DNA of 64,000 nt from Rhodosporidiobolus odoratus (lineage: Eukaryota > Basidiomycota > Microbotryomycetes > Sporidiobolales > Sporidiobolaceae). The stretch is taken from the NCBI GenBank assembly GCA_034387635.1, contig JAOANU010000007.1:1-64000 (forward strand), written 5' to 3'. Positions 24,237 through 35,975 of this stretch are shown one piece after another (position 1 is the stretch's first letter; each line of letters starts with the position of its first letter). Both the position numbers and the translations under genes were made by a program. The notes below the pieces were generated by a model. The model searched no databases. It was not told where the DNA came from and saw only the letters and a program-made list of their open reading frames with translations.

Positions 24237-25780
24237 GAACGCACCCCTGAACCCGACCGTGCCAGCTTTTCGGATCCGAGCAAAAAAGCCCTCTGGTCTG
24301 CGGCGACAAAGGTCGACAATTTGACCGCGAGTATCGGCACAGAGCTCCATGGCATTCAGCTCAAGGATCTCACACCCCAGCAGAAGGACGGACTGGCTTT
24401 GCTCGTTGCCGAGGTGAGTCGAAACTTTCTCCTTCTCCGCTTGACTTCCTGCACCTCTTCCTTCCTCGAATCTGTCGGCGCGAGATGACCCCTGGCGCTC
24501 CTTTCGGAACATCGCTGCAGCGCGGAGTGGTCTTCTCTCGAGACCAGAACCTCCTCGTTGAACAGCAAGTCGAGTTTTACGAGCACTAGTTTACGGAACG
24601 CTCAACACTCACCCTGCACAAAAGGACACCAAGTTCGTCACCATTGGCGGGAACTCGTTCGACCATCGTGAGGCGCTGCGCAGGCATCCTTGGCCGCTAG
24701 GTGAGCGGTCCAACCTGCGACGGAGATTGCTTGACCTTCTCAAACTGGATCAACTACTCCTTGCAGCGCTGGGTACTGACTCCGTATTCACACAGCTGCA
24801 TACCACGCCGACACCAGCTTCGAAGTCGAACCACCTTCCTACAGCATGCTTTTCATGCGAGAAGTGCCCGAGGAAGACGGCGATACTTTGTGGTCAGTCT
24901 TTTCCGCAGGCTCTCTCCGAGCGCTCTTGTTTGACGTTCTTCGCCTTGTGCAGGACCTCGCAGTACGGCACTTACGAGTTACTCTCCTCGGCCTTCAAGA
25001 AGATTGCCTCCGACCTGCACGCGGCGCACTCCTCTCGCTACCAATACGAGTTGGTCTTGACTTCTTCTTTCCACCGCCAGCCACATCTGCGTAAGCCGCA
25101 TCCCGTGACATGGACTGATACGTGTGCTGCAGGACGATCTTGACCTTGTGGGGTGGCAAACCTCGGCGTGCGCCGAATGACACCGTTCACCCCCTCGTGC
25201 GTTCCCACCCCGTTACTGGTCTCCGCGCTCTCAGCTGGAATCCCGGCTTCAGCATTTGAATAGACGAACTCAACAAAGCCGAGTCGGAGGCCGTGGGCAA
25301 GCTGTTGACGGATCACATCAACGAGGCAGCGGGTGAGCCTGTTCTTTCCGCAGATCTTCCGTTTCACTGGGGGGGTTGATGAGGACTTTGGGACAAGGAT
25401 TGCTGATCGAGCTTGACTTTCTTCGAGCTCGTAGATCACCAAGTCCGCTGGCGATGGACTCCCAACTCCGTGGCGATGTGGGACAACCCCAACTCGTGCG
25501 TTTTCTCCCTCTTTCTCTCTGCTTCCCCTCCCCTCGCCTCGAGCCCGTTTCACCCCCGACATACTTCTGAGATACACCTGCTGACACCTCTTATCTGCTA
25601 GTGTCCATCGCGTCATCCCCGGCAAATACAAAGCCAATCGCTACGGGACCCGCACGACCCGTCTTTGGTGAGAGGCCATTCTTGGACCCGAAGAGCGAGG
25701 GAAGAGAGGAAAGGGAGGAACGTCTTGCGAAAAAGCACGGAGGGGACAAGGTAACGGAAATTGCTCCACTGCTCGCTTGA
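24237..25780 (+). pseudogene. Broken TauD/JLP1-like 2-oxoglutarate-dependent dioxygenase
   Basis: Remnant of a non-heme Fe(II)/2-oxoglutarate sulfonate dioxygenase. Readable blocks in order: TASIGTELHGIQLKDLTPQQ, RGVVFSRDQNLL, YGTLNTHPAQKDTKFVTIGG, YHADTSFEVEPPSYSMLFMR with the HxD iron-binding pair, GDTLWTSQYGTYELLSSAFK, HPLVRSHPVTGLRALSWNPG, IDELNKAESEAVGKLL, VRWRWTPNSVAMWDN and HRVIPGKYKANRYGTRTTR with the distal His. Breaks: TAG at 24587-24589 with a frame change before YGTLNTHP; TGA at 25257-25259 inside GFSI-IDEL, where family members usually have a coding residue (CGA to TGA would explain it); and a frame shift near 25663, after which GERPFLDPKSEGREE continues in another frame. No start exon was found. 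The iron ligands are still readable, so decay is probably recent. Confidence 0.83.
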
Positions 25781-26149
25781 CCCGCAGGGACCTTGTTGCT
25801 GAAGAGGATCTGTTTGCTTTGTATGAACTGTATGCAAGAATGTCTGGGTTTGCTTCGACGTGTCCTGTTCGCGATGACAGTCTCAAGTATCGTGTCATCT
25901 CAGTGCATTTATAGGGGACTAGCAGCTCAGGCATGCGGGCCTCTTCGGACAACGAGCAGTACGCGCAAGCGCATGCCGAAAATCTCTAGCCATCGGCAAA
26001 AACGACAAGCACTGTATGTTGCAGAAGAACAGCTGTGTACGGCGGTAGGGGAGCGGTGCGATAAAACAAAAGGTCCTAGTGTGAAGAGGCGGAAAATCGA
26101 AGGCAAGAAAGTACAAATCGCAGAGGACGATTGCGGCGAGGCGGGTTGG
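25781..26149. other. Intergenic region, convergent 3' flanks
   Basis: 370 bp between the TauD remnant and the Asi-like gene. I see no gene or repeat. Confidence 0.4.
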
Positions 26150-26161
26150 CTACGGGATGTA
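26150..26161 (-). other. 12-nt terminal coding exon of the Asi-like gene
   Basis: Three codons and a stop (Tyr-Ile-Pro-TAG) directly after the acceptor TTGCAG. The upstream exon ends ...GFSRI before a GTACGC donor at 26271. Reading through the intron would give an unrelated Leu/Arg-rich tail, whereas the spliced form restores the family ending. Gene predictors would probably miss it. Confidence 0.7.
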
Positions 26162-29100
26162 CTGCAAGCCGCGCGGCAAAAGGCATCAATACGATTCTCT
26201 CGATAGGAAGCGGAAGCAAATCGGCGCGTGATGAGTGGACAGCATGGACAGAGCGAGAGTAAATGGCGTACAATCCTGCTAAACCCAGCTACCGGTGTCC
26301 TGCATGTAGGACATATCGCTCCGCCCGCACTTGCCGATGGGCCATCTTCGAACGCTGAGGCGGTAGCGGAGGTAGTCGTGGTGCGGTCGGCGAGGGCGGA
26401 ACGGCAAGGATCGCAGAGGCAGAGGCAGCCTGTAGAGGTAGAAAAGGTTCGAGTCAGGCCTGAGATGAACAATATGGGAAGAAGATAGGCGCGGTAGTCG
26501 GTGGCTGCTAGCAGAAGTTAAGAGGTTCAAGGAGGAACGAGGCGTACGGCAAGGCCAAAGCACAACCGACCGTTCCTCGACCGTGCACACGACGCAGAAT
26601 CGACTCCGGCCTTCCCTCCATTCCTCTCTCCGCCTTTCCATCCATCCCTCCAACCCGCCCTCTGTATGCTGTAACCCTTCAGTCGTGGCCCGCGAGATGA
26701 GGGCGGAACGGTGCGCGTCGATGGCGGAAGACGTAGCTTCGTTTGAGTATAGAGGCGATTGCCGCTGTGATGGCGGTGCAGGTGGAAGTAGCGAGCGATA
26801 TCGCGTTCGGGTGAGAGGCGCGGAAGACGAAGGGGTGAGGTGATGGGCGAGAAGGTAGGGCGCGAGCTCGTGCGGCGTCATAGCAACACCCGCCTGATTG
26901 GAGATGACGAGGTCGTTTGAAGCGGACCGGCGAGCTGATGGGCGAGAGGAAGACGGCGGTTGAGAGAGGTCGGTGAACAGGGTGAGGGGATTCGTAACGT
27001 CTTCATCGGCAGCAGCGCGAGCGGCGGCGGCATCTTCCCCGTCCGTCTCCCAGTCCCATTCTCGCTCCTCCTCGCTCTCCTCGCTCTCTTCCGAGCTGCG
27101 ATATCCCGCCTCGGGTCCCCGACCCGGCACGAAATCACCGTCCTCCTCCTCTTCTTCTTCCTCCAACAGTCCATCCTCAGGAGCTTTCGTCGGAACCGGC
27201 ATTAGCGACCTGCTCCTCTCGCGCCTCTCCCTTTCCAGACCACTCCTGCTCGCCCGCAAGCTCATCTCCCTCTCCCACTCGGCTCTCCTCCAGCCCAACT
27301 TGGCCAGTCCCGCCCTGAGCATCCACCTCGAGCGGCTGACGAGCCACCAAGAGCAGTACAAGACGATCCTCGCTGCCACTGCCACAAACCTCCACAGCGC
27401 CGTCTTGCGCTCCCCTTCGAGGGGCATCATGTCGCGCTGACCCGGGTAAATCATCGCGCCTTCCTCCAGAGGAAGCGGATTCTCCCGATCTTCGACCGTG
27501 ATGCGACGAATCTCGTGCCCAAACCCGTCTGGAACTCGCTCGGGGCGACTCGGCTCGCCACTCGAGTCGGCACCGGTACCGGCGGTCGAGCGCCGCGTCC
27601 GCAGCCCGTCCTGCGCCGCGCTAGGCGGGACCGGCTCGTCGAACCAGACTTCGCCGCTCGAGCGTAGGACGACCCCGGTGCCCATCGTGCGGGCTTCGTG
27701 CTCGGCGCGGGCGAGTTCGGCGGCGGTGGGAGGGGCGTCGAGCAGTCCGAGGCCGGTCAGGCTGGACGAGACGGAGGCGGGAAGGACCTCGAGTGGGGAC
27801 AACTCGAAGGCGAGGCCGGACAGGCGGGTGCTGGTCAGAAGGTGAGTGGTGAACCTGCGCAGCAGGGTGTGAGCAGGAAACGGAGAGAAAAAAAGAGGGA
27901 AGGAACTCACTTGATCAGGGCCACCGCGTAGTCCTCGTCTCGACTCGGGGGCGTCGCGTGCCCGACAATGTTCTCGACAGACATCTGTGGCGAGAGGAAG
28001 CCGATCAGAACGATCAACGCAACAATGAGCCGGCATTTGATTGTGACTCACCTCTTCATTACGTATCAAAGCGGCGAGCCCCTTCAAGCCAAGACTGGTG
28101 ACGACCACAATCTCGAAGCAAAGCTCGGGAACCTTGTTGAGCCAGATGGTGGAAAAGACCTCGAGCTCTCGTCCCTCCTTTGCCTGACTTGCCGTGCCGT
28201 CAAAGATGCGAATCCAGCTTCGGACGGCAAAGTACTGGCTGAGCAGCGAGTAGAAGGCGCTGATGGCCAGGCGGTAAGGGCTCTTTCGGCGTCTGCGGAG
28301 TTGTGTGGGCGTCGGAGAGCGGACGAGGAAAGGGAAAGCGTAGGAGAGTTGCAAGGTGGAGAGTTCGAGGAGGGTGAGGAGAATGTAGATGTACAGTTCT
28401 CGGTTGTTGGCGGCGACGGCGCCCGACGAGGTCGAGGGGGACGGAGCCGAGTGAACGTGAAGGAGGAAGGCGTAGGACAAGAGGTTGAAGTGGTTGGTGT
28501 GCTGGGCGTCGTCAGACAGGGCGCGGACAAAGGTTTCGCAGGCGAGGCAAACGGCGATGCTGAGGAAGCTGGACCAGAGGAGGGACGAGTGGTTGACGGT
28601 CCAGGGGTTCTCTGGGTCGACGGACGAGGCGAGAAAGGCCCCGAGGGTGCCCTTGCCCGCCCAGGCGGTACTCCAGACGAGCAGTTTAGCTGCACCTTTT
28701 GCAGCGGTACCGGTCCATCCTTGCCCCTGCCTCCACCAGTTGAGCTGGTTGCTGTCGCCCGCTGCGATGGCAATGACGAGGCCGAGTGCGGCTCTGAGCA
28801 TGAGGAGGGTGCCGGGGGCCCTGCATCCGAGTTGAACGGCGGGGGTGAGGACGCGCTTGACGGCCGAGGTGGGGCTGTGTCGGCTCGAGAGGCGAGGGGG
28901 TACGAGGTGGTGAATGCGGTGGAGAAAGAAGGCGAGAAAGAGGGCGAGAAAGAGGTAGGCCGAGGTGAGAAAGGTGATGGGAGAAGGGAGGGCGAGAGGG
29001 GAAGAAGAGGAGGAAGTCGGGGCGGCGGTCGAGGGTGAGGGTATCGACGAGGCCGGGTGGGGTGGGAGTAGGGTCGAGGGAAGGTACGACTGCATGTAAC

Positions 29101-29215
29101 GAGGGAGTGAGCGTGCAGCAGCTTGTCGTGGTGCCCACAGTGCGAGACTACCGGCTCGTTGTGCGATGGACCTCATAAACGAAGGTTGGTTTGGCAGTCC
29201 GAGCTGGTTGTCCAT
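26150..29215 (-). CDS. Multi-spanning membrane RING ubiquitin ligase, Asi1/Asi3-like
   Basis: About 890 residues in five exons, starting MDNQLGLPNQPSFMRSIAQR at 29215. The N-terminal half has about five hydrophobic segments, for example FLTSAYLFLALFLAFFL, LMLRAALGLVIAIAAG, LWSSFLSIAVCLACETFV and LYIYILLTLLELSTLQLSYA. A further one, FVAVAARIVLYCSWWLVS, precedes a long acidic, Ser-rich linker. The extreme C-terminus is a RING: FCVVCTVEERSVVLWPCRCL, then CDPC, AICPTC, RTPVAGFSRI and YIP. Family knowledge: Asi1 and Asi3 sit in the inner nuclear membrane and degrade mislocalised proteins. The CVVC...VLWPCRC pattern and an IYIP-like tail are typical of that group. The last exon is only 12 nt (26150-26161), behind a 110-nt intron (26162-26271). 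A 356-residue plus-strand frame across 27968-29038 is a shadow. Confidence 0.85.
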
Positions 29216-29546
29216 GCTGGTCAAGCTGTGCTCTGTGTAACAGTTGGGGAGGATGAGGTTGTTGGTGAATGAGAGGAAGGAAGGGGAAGGCGAACCCGGT
29301 AGTATCCAAGTATAATACAGTAGTGTCGTGCTCTTCAACATCCACCACGTGCAGCCAGTGATACCCAGACAGCAGCTAGACACTGTCGTACACTTGCTAC
29401 ACAGCAGTTTCAGACTGGTCCGCCTCCACTCCATCCAGTGCTCGCCGACTTGATCTCGTCAACTTGGTCAACCAAACAATAGAATCCAACACAACTACCC
29501 TCGATCAACCGCACTGCACTCGAGTACACTCTCAAGTCACCCCACA

Positions 29547-31872
29547 ATGGCTTATCCAAACCCTCAAGCTCAGCAAGCCGCTCTCTACGCCGCCTCCCTC
29601 CACCAACAGCATCAGCAACAGCATCAGCAACCTGGTCAACCTCGTCCTTCTCTCACCCCACACCAGATCCAGCAGTACCAGCAGGCTCAGCAAGCTCAAC
29701 TGCGAGCTCAGCAGGCCGCACTGCAGGCCAACCCGGCTGCCGCTCAACAACACGCCCAGTACGCGTTCTTTTCCCTTTTCTCTTTGCTGCTTGCACAACA
29801 ACCTCAAGACTCATTGCGTTCGCCTCCACGCAGACAACTCCGCGCCGTCGCTGCCTCGCAAGCCAAAGCACAAGCCCAGGCTCAACCAGCCGCCCAAGCG
29901 GGGGCCGCCCAAGTAGCTGGCCCCAGCGGCATCCTCGCCAGGGAACGCGAATTGGGCGACGGCGACGACCAGGCCAGGGCCGCCAAGTAAGCTTCGTTCG
30001 TCCGGTCGTCCTCCAGCTCGTGCTGACGAAGGCTGCCACACTGCGCAGGCGCCGCAAACCCACCTCTCGCCTCCTTCCCGCCGCCGCCTTTGTCCCCTCG
30101 CTTCCTCCCTCGACCCAACTCGGCCCGACGGACGACAAGCTCGCGTCCTCGCTCGCCTCGCTCGATTCTCTCACGGCGAGCTACAAACGCCTCCAGGAGC
30201 TCGAGCGCAAGGTTGACTGGACCATCAGTCGGAAAAAGGTCGAGGTCGGCGAGGCCGTCTCCAGTTCGGGAGGAGGGCGAGGGAGGTCGGTGCGTATCCA
30301 GCGCTTTTTACGCGCTCTCGAGCCTTGTGCTCGAAAGCTGAAGCTTCCAGACTGATTCTTCCTTTCTGGCAGCTCAAGCGTACCCTTCGGGTTCACGTCA
30401 CGACCACGCTGATCGATCAGCCTTTCCAGCTCAGCCCCGCCGAGCTCGAGGCAGTAGGGAAAGACGTTCCAGCGGACCCGGCTACCGCAGGTGACATTAC
30501 TGTTGGAGGTGCCGAGCCGGTCAAGGTCGAAGATAGCGTCAAGAAGGAAGGGGAATCGGGGGCAAACGAGAAGCCAAAGGTGCCGAGAGTCAGGGTCGAG
30601 ATACAGGGCGAGGTGCTCGATGTACGTTCAACCCCCCGATTACCGCTTCTTCCGGTATTAACCCTTGGTGGTCCCACTTGCCGATAGGACCCGAATCACC
30701 CCCACCCTCTTTCGCACTATCTCCACCGTCTGGTCCTCGAGTCTCCAACCCACCCAACTGTGCTCCCGCAAGCTTGTCAACCCGTCTCCTGGACTCGCTC
30801 TTCCTCCGGCACTCACCCCGCAACCTTTACTTCCGAGCATCCTACGTCGACCCCGCTCCCTCTCCGCCTGTCTCTGTACGTCGCTCACCCCGCAGGCGAG
30901 AGGTTCACCCTTATGCCCGAACTGGCGGGAGTGTTGGACCTTGCCGAGAGTGACAGGATCGGAATCTGCGAAGCGGTTTGGGGATACGCGAAGGAGAAGG
31001 GGTTGGTGGTCGGGCCTGAGGACGGGGGCGCTGCAGCTGCGGGTAAAGGAGGGATCAAGACGGATGTGCGGCTGTCGAGAGTACGTTCTCCTTCGTTTTG
31101 CTGTCGCCCTTCTAGACCCTAGCTGACCCCTATCTTCGCTCTCTCGACAGTTCTTCGGACAAGCTGCTTTCGTTCCTTTCCACTTGATACCTGAATACAT
31201 CAACCGCTGCATTGCACCCGCCACCCCGCGGGTGATCGATTTCACTGTCGAGTGCGTTCGCGCCCTCCCTTCTTGCGCTGCGTCCCTTCCCTCGTACTCA
31301 CCTGCGTTTGCCCGCATTGTAGCGTTTCTCCCACTAGTCCCACCGAATCGCATCAAGCTTTCGACTTGTCTATCTACGTCCCCGCCTCGGTCCTCCCCGC
31401 CCTCTCGGCCGCCTCCACCTCCCTCACCACCCTAACCGACGGCACCTCGTCCGAATCTCGTGAACTGTCCGCCCTGGACGACAAGATAGCGCTCAACTGT
31501 CTCTCGGTCGGACAGCGACAAGGACAGTTGCACTTGCTTATGGCGTTTGCGAGGGATCCGACGGGGTTCCTTGCTCAGTGGGTCGAGAGTCAAGCGGGAA
31601 GCCTGCACGATATCTTGTCTACTTCTTCGGCTTCAGGGGGGCGGGAGGGATCGGCGTGGAAGGAAGAATTGAGGAGATCGGCTCTGCTCGATCAGGGCGA
31701 GTGGGTCGAGGAAGCGGCGAGGGTTCTGTGCATGAGGGAGGTCGAGGGCAAGAGGCAGCAGATCAAGGCGGAGGAGATTGTGGCCGTCAAGCAGGTGCAG
31801 GCTCAGCAGCAGGTTATGGCTCAGCAGCAGGCTTTGCTTGCGGCTCAGCAGGGCGGGTATGGCAGGCGGTAG
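29547..31872 (+). CDS. SNF12: SWI/SNF (RSC) subunit, Snf12/Rsc6/BAF60 family
   Basis: Subunit of ATP-dependent chromatin-remodelling complexes in the nucleus. Starts MAYPNPQAQQAALYAASLHQ with a Gln/Ala/Pro-rich N-terminus, ORF open from 29547. Further blocks: RRRKPTSRLLPAAAFVPSLP; a predicted helical region DSLTASYKRLQELERKVDWT (BAF60 coiled region); LKRTLRVHVTTTLIDQPF; a SWIB/MDM2-like domain LYVAHPAGERFTLMPELAGV, LDLAESDRIGICEAVWGYAK and EKGLV; then FFGQAAFVPFHLIPEYINRC. The C-terminal part has FDLSIYVPASVLPALSA, FARDPTGFLAQWVESQAGSL and a Gln-rich coiled tail. Six or so short introns are visible. It converges on the ENV7-like kinase gene, with 200 bp between the stops. Confidence 0.88.
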
Positions 31873-32072
31873 CTGTAGCCGTTGTGCGTGCATTCCTTGG
31901 CAGTTTTGGGTTCGTACGCCTCTTGCCTTGCAGCCCTCACCAGGATGACACAGGAGGTGGGACAGAGTGCACTGCAAATCCGTTACTTCCTGAGCTTTCC
32001 GCCGCGCTAAATAGGGTATGTGCAAAGACAAGACGAGGACGAGGAACGGTTGGGGAAAATCGAGGGCAGCAG

Positions 32073-34248
32073 CTACTGTAGTCGGGAGAGTGCTTGCTGG
32101 GTAAGCTCCAACAGCTGCGGGGAAAGATGCAAGCGTCAGCAGGAGGAGCACAAGCCGAAGCGAGCAGCAAATCAGGGGCTGAAACGCACCTCGTCAACAT
32201 TGGGCCTCTCCTCCGCCTTGACCTTGATACACCGCTTGATAATCTCCTTGAAACCCTCCGAGTAGCCGCCATGGTCCGGGATCGAGTACTTTCCGCCCAT
32301 GGCGGCCATGGCGATACTGCCGCCGTGTTCACTCTGCTGAGCGGTTTCGAACGGAGAGGTGCCGTAGGCCATGGCGAAGAGGGTGCAGCCGAGGGACCAG
32401 ATGTCGACTGATTCGGTGAGGGTAATGCCGGTCTTGACCTGCGCGTGATTGACGATCGGGAAATGGTCAAAAGGAAGGATCAGAAAAGGACCCCCAAGTA
32501 GGGTTGCTGAACAGCACGAACCCGGCTAGACAGCGAAGCTAAAGGGACGACCAACTCACATCAAACAGTTCGGGAGCTCGGAAAGGCATCGAGCAGTGTT
32601 CTGCGGCCAGATCTTGCTGAAGGAGCGCGATCCGGCGATCTGGAATAGGGATTCGGGCAGGAAGTGCTGAGCCAAAGTCCATCAGGATGGAAAGGGAAGG
32701 TGACGAGTCATCGAGCATGATGTTGGCCTGTAGAACCAAGAAACGATCAGCACATTCGCAGTACAATGGGGGGAACAAGGCGGGCAGGCGTACAGGCTTG
32801 ATATCGCGATGAGCCCAAGGTGTCACACCGCCCTCTGCTTCCTCACCTTCTGCCGCCGTACCACCTGTCCGCTTCTGGCCGTCTCCGAGCTTCCCGAGTA
32901 CCGTTGCGCCATCCTCGTCTCCCAACCCTGCGACATGCTCGTCTCCACTGTCTTCTTCTAGCTGAGCCCTCGCGCTGTCCAGTCCGCCGATCAGCGCTTG
33001 TCCTTCGCCACGAGTTCGCAACCCTCCCGACTCGTCATCATCGTCATCATCATCATCCGAAGCGTCTTCTGCTTCAGTCGATTCTTCCGCTCGAGCGGGA
33101 GGGTACGACCGAGAGCCGTTCATCTTTGGACCATTCCGCTGTGACGAAGACGAAGAGGGACCTGAGCGGGAGGAAGAGCCAGCTTTGTGTTGGTGCATGG
33201 CTTTGACGGCTTTGCAAGTGCCGAGGAATATGTGGAGCATTTGCTGCTCGGGGAAGATGGTGCCGCTGAGATGGTTGGAAGAGATGATGTGCTGGACTCT
33301 GTGTGGAAAGAAGAAGGGGTGCAAGGCAAACCGGACGCGAGGGAGAAAGGGCGGCAGATCGGAGTGCGGCAGGTACAAGGGTTCCATCGGGATAAAGCGG
33401 CGGTCATCAAAGCGTCCGCGAGTGGCAGAGCGACAGTCTGCCAGAGCAGTACAGCATACAGGGGAGGGGATTCAACTCACGTTCCGTTTTTGTAGTATGG
33501 CAAGAAGAGCTGCGAGGCAGAAACGCATCAGTTTACCTCGCGTTGTCGGAGCACAGATATAAAGCTGTGTTAACTCACGTAGATGATCTTTCCATCCCCT
33601 TCATTATCTTGAACAACCACGCTACGGAGCGAAAAGTGTGAATACCTGCGGGCACAACGGGAAAGGGAGAAAAGGACTGCGCACCTGTCTAGGCAGCGAA
33701 TGATGTTGGGATGCCGAAAGCGCTTGTAGGCTGTGATGTACGTAGCACGGACCCGAGGTCAGTAGCAACTCGAGGCTTCTAGCAGCAGAAGGAGTGCATA
33801 GCGGAGTGTGACCGACGCACCTTCAACCTCCTTCAGCGCAGCCTTGACACTCTCGCTACCCAGGGGGCATCGGATCTTTTTGAGGGCAAAGAGTCGTTTA
33901 CTTTCTTGATCCTGGGCGAGGTAGACCTGCGATACAACAGAGGTTAGATTGCTTGATGCGAGTCGGAGTGGGGAAGGAAAGATGTGTCGACGTACAAAGG
34001 AGAAGCCGCCCTCGCCCAAGAGTTTCACGATAGTAAACTTCCTTCCTTGTAGTTTGAGCGTTGCATCTGTGTGTTCCCAGGGTGAGTAAGTCAAAGAATG
34101 GCGGACTAACCGCGGAGGCTGTGCCGTCACAGAGAGCAGACGAGCGGGTGCTGATAAAGAATGGGAGAGACTTACCAGTCTTGCAGCATGCTCCAGTGAG
34201 CGAGTAGAATGCGTCTTTGACTTGATCGACCAGAGCAGCGACGTTCAT
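32073..34248 (-). CDS. ENV7: Env7/STK16-like Ser/Thr protein kinase
   Basis: NAK-family kinase. Yeast Env7 is a palmitoylated vacuolar-membrane kinase that limits membrane fusion, and animal STK16 is Golgi-associated. Starts MNVAALVDQVKDAFYSLTGA at 34248. Kinase motifs in order: LLGEGGFSFVYLAQD (Gly-rich loop), FALKKIRCP (ATP-binding Lys), FRHPNIIRCLDS, a long Ser/Asp-rich insert with an eight-Asp run before the catalytic loop, WAHRDIKPANIML (catalytic Asp), ILMDFGSALPA (DFG), EHCSMPFRAPELFDV, WSLGCTLFAMAYGTSPF and RCIKVKAEERPNVDE. The end is LLELTQQALSRLQ at stop 32073-32075. About eight short introns. An N-terminal Cys pair (GACCKT) could be a palmitoylation site as in Env7; that is inference. 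Confidence 0.9.
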
Positions 34249-34521
34249 CGTGAGCAGAGCGAGTGAGAGAGTTGTTGGACGACTCCCCGGCGGTCTACTA
34301 TGCTCGAAACGCGCAGCATGGATCTAACAGCAGAGCGCCTCGGCAGCGCTTTCAGTATGGGGCGGGTTCAACAGGGAAGCGGAGCTAGCCTGTCGTCCGT
34401 CTTCTTCCTGAATTTCTCCGCGTTTTCTTGCTTCGCAGCGTCGAGTACAACAGAGCATGGCCTACGTCTTGGCTCAGTCAGGCTGTACGTGCGACAGGCC
34501 ATCTATGAGTCAGATTATGGT
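34249..34521. other. Region between ENV7 start and inverted-duplication copy 2
   Basis: 273 bp with the ENV7 promoter. It is the point where the duplicated block was joined. No short repeat or transposon end is visible at the junction. Confidence 0.4.
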
Positions 34522-35975
34522 CTATAGCTTCGCACGTGACGTTTCCGGTCGTCTATCTTCCTGTTCCACCCATCTCTTGACGCTATCCGCAAGCGCTGTC
34601 ACCTCCTCTTCCGTATTACCTGCATGGAGGCACACCCTCACGCGCTCCTCGCCGTGCGGTACTGTCGGGTAGGTGATGGGCCGAGTGAGGAAGCCTTTTT
34701 CACGGAGGAAAGCCGCCAGGGGCCGCGGTCGAGAGGTGAGGAGGGGAATGATGGGCGAAGTCAGAGGGTGCTGGGGGTTATGTCGCAGTTCAAGAAGATG
34801 TGGAGAAAGGGCGATGGAGGACGTCGCTGGCAGCGAGGCTAGTCGGGCGATGAAGAATCGGGCGAGGGAGTGGACATGGGAAGCAGGCTGCAGCACAGAC
34901 GAGCTTAGTTCTGCGACACAGTCTGATAGATAGGTTCGGTCCTGGATTGGTCTTGACGAAGCCTGGAGTGTTTCTCGGCGAGCCAACTCACCTCTTCACT
35001 TCGTCCCTCTTCGAGCATCTCGATCGCTTTCTCTGCCGCAACGACGCTCATCCTCGTCGCCGCGGTCGAGTAGATCAATGGTCGGGCGTAGTTTGTAAGA
35101 TAGTTGCGGATGAGTGGCGAGGTCAGTACGGCGGCTATAGGAAGGAGGTCGGATGAGCAAGGCCGCAATTCTGAGAAGGTCAGGGAGGAAAGGGGAACAT
35201 ACCACCACTGCAGGCCAGAGCCTTGCCAAAGGTGTGCACCCGGACCGTGATCCGGTCCTCAAGCTTGAGAGCGGTAACGAGGCCTCGCCCGGAAGGACCG
35301 TAGAGTCCGACCGAATGAGCCTGCGAGAAGTTGTTGATGAGCCAAAGCTGGTGATGAATCGGAACAAGCGCGCACCTCGTCGACTACGAAGTGCCCGTTG
35401 CCCGCCGGGAGTATCCGCTCTGCTACATCGACCATCTCCTGCAGCGGCGCCAGATCTCCGTCCATTGAGTACAGGCTTTCGACGCCAATCCAGACACTCT
35501 TTTCCCCCTTCTTCACTCCCTCGTCCTGCTCTACCAGCTTGCGCAGACGACTTTCCAGCGCGCTCACGTCATTGTGGCGGAATGGTTGTCGCCTGTCCTT
35601 TGGGACCCGACTCGCCCTCATCCCGTCGTGCATACTCGCGTGGACAAGCTCGTCAAACAAGATGTAGTCTTCTGGGCCGGGTAAGCAAGCCCAAAGGCCT
35701 GCATTGGCGTCGAAGCCCGAGTTGAAGAGGAGAGCTGACTCGGAACCGAAGAAGGACGAGAGGCGGGACTCGAGGGAGAGGTGATGAGGAGAATTTCCGT
35801 CGAGCAGGCGGGAAGAAGGCGGACCATAGGGTAGGAAAGACGGCTCGTTGATGGCCGTTAAGAGTTTCTTGCGCAAGAGGGGCGACCGAGAGAACGAAAG
35901 GTAGTCGTTGGAGGAGAAGTCGACGAGGGGAAGCGAAGAAGAAGAAGATGGAGAGGGGTCGAGAGAGCGCAGCAT
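34522..35975 (-). CDS. bioF: 8-amino-7-oxononanoate (KAPA) synthase, copy 2, with PTS1 tail
   Basis: Second KAPA synthase with the same intron positions and all catalytic motifs of copy 1, including FNSGFDANAGL, HFVVDE, GLYGPSGRG and HTFGKALACSGG. The ATG used by copy 1 has become ACG (36063-36065) and an in-frame TAG lies just upstream. The first usable ATG is therefore 35975 (MLRSLDPSPSS), shortening the N-terminus by 30 residues unless ACG or a spliced upstream exon is used. At least 13 replacements relative to copy 1, all after residue about 165: for example HSDV to HNDV, LERR to LESR, SIDGD to SMDGD, PYDEE to PHGEE. The C-terminal tail is rewritten (MLLQAKL to ETSRAKL), but the peroxisomal signal AKL remains. 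No frameshift or internal stop is seen, so the gene is probably expressed. Confidence 0.88.

Noticed and set aside
24587..25259. Unannotated introns removing the TauD stops
   Set aside because: No GT...AG pair of normal length fits at either stop, and the frame change before YGTLNTHP and near 25663 would still need correction.
27968..29038. 356-residue plus-strand open frame inside the Asi-like gene
   Set aside because: Antisense shadow with Glu/Gly-rich, low-complexity content.
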